The notes under the pieces were generated by a model. That model was given only the letters and a program-made list of their open reading frames with translations. It had not been told where the DNA came from and ran no database searches. 5,874 nt of DNA from an uncultured Bacteriovorax sp. (GTDB lineage: Bacteria > Bdellovibrionota > Bacteriovoracia > Bacteriovoracales > Bacteriovoracaceae): contig CALUDF010000214.1 of the NCBI GenBank assembly GCA_943914745.1, positions 1-5,874 on the forward strand. The letters are read 5' to 3'. Of the stretch, positions 5,727-5,874 are shown piece by piece. The position numbers were made by a program, and so were the translations under genes. Each line of letters starts with the position of its first letter. Positions within the stretch are counted from its first letter, which is position 1.

Positions 5727-5874
5727 ATGATCAGGCTCATTATCAGGCTTTATACAATTCTTCTCATGCTGGATGCAATCTTAAGCTTTTTCCCAGAGAC
5801 AAATCGTTATGTCTGGAGAAAAAAGCTGCAAAAAATTTGTGATTACACCTGTGATCCGATTAGAAAATACATGC
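5727..5874 (+). CDS. YggT-family membrane protein (3' partial)
   Basis: The first 49 codons are visible and the gene runs off the right edge. The translation opens with a hydrophobic helix (residues 3-22: LIIRLYTILLMLDAILSFFP) ending in the S-F/W-F-P element typical of YggT proteins. It then has a polar stretch and the segment CDYTCDPIRKYM (38-49), matching the conserved D-P-x-R-x-x-x-P region of that family. YggT proteins are small, roughly 90-190 residue inner-membrane proteins. Distant relatives in chloroplasts (CCB3) act in cytochrome b6 maturation, but the bacterial role is not well defined. It lies 9 bp after the YihY-family stop codon with a strong Shine-Dalgarno. Two cysteines (38 and 42) in the loop are a possible local peculiarity. 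The identification rests on a short stretch. Confidence 0.72.
   Translation, partial: MIRLIIRLYTILLMLDAILSFFPETNRYVWRKKLQKICDYTCDPIRKYM

Overview
This is an ordinary, densely packed bacterial chromosome segment of moderate, slightly AT-rich composition. It holds two divergent gene clusters separated by a 45-bp gap at 2433-2477. I see no RNA genes, insertion sequences, CRISPR arrays, phage genes or integration scars. No intergenic stretch exceeds about 50 bp, so there is no large gene-free region. The organism is probably a Gram-negative bacterium: it has an E. coli-type DNA polymerase II, a Sec-exported Cys-containing protein, and YihY/BrkB and YggT membrane proteins. The composition and gene mix would suit a predatory Bdellovibrionota (Bacteriovorax/Peredibacter-like) relative, but that placement is a guess from general knowledge and not proven by the window.

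Left part (1-141, + strand): the last 46 codons of an unrecognised reading frame run in from the left edge and stop 2 bp before the convergent neighbour's stop codon. A perfect 11-bp inverted repeat (14-42) lies inside it. The hairpin may be a terminator, and this leaves some doubt whether the reading frame is coding.

Leftward cluster (2432 down to 144, - strand): a proline iminopeptidase-type alpha/beta hydrolase, then a GNAT acetyltransferase, then a small exported protein of unknown function with four cysteines in its mature part. The gaps are 17 and 25 bp and each gene has its own Shine-Dalgarno sequence, so this looks like one operon. The peptidase and acetyltransferase are probably cytoplasmic and the third protein is exported, so no single shared pathway is evident.

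Rightward cluster (2478 to the right edge, + strand): a full-length family B DNA polymerase (Pol II, polB) with intact proofreading and polymerase motifs and a C-terminal sliding-clamp-binding peptide. It is followed 21 bp later by a YihY/BrkB-family inner-membrane protein and 9 bp after that by the start of a YggT-family membrane protein cut by the window edge. The spacing suggests co-transcription. The polymerase acts in replication restart or translesion synthesis, and the two membrane proteins have no well-established biochemical role.

I looked for an undescribed system and did not find a convincing one. The least explained items are the exported four-cysteine protein, the N-terminal half of the GNAT protein, and the hairpin at the left edge.
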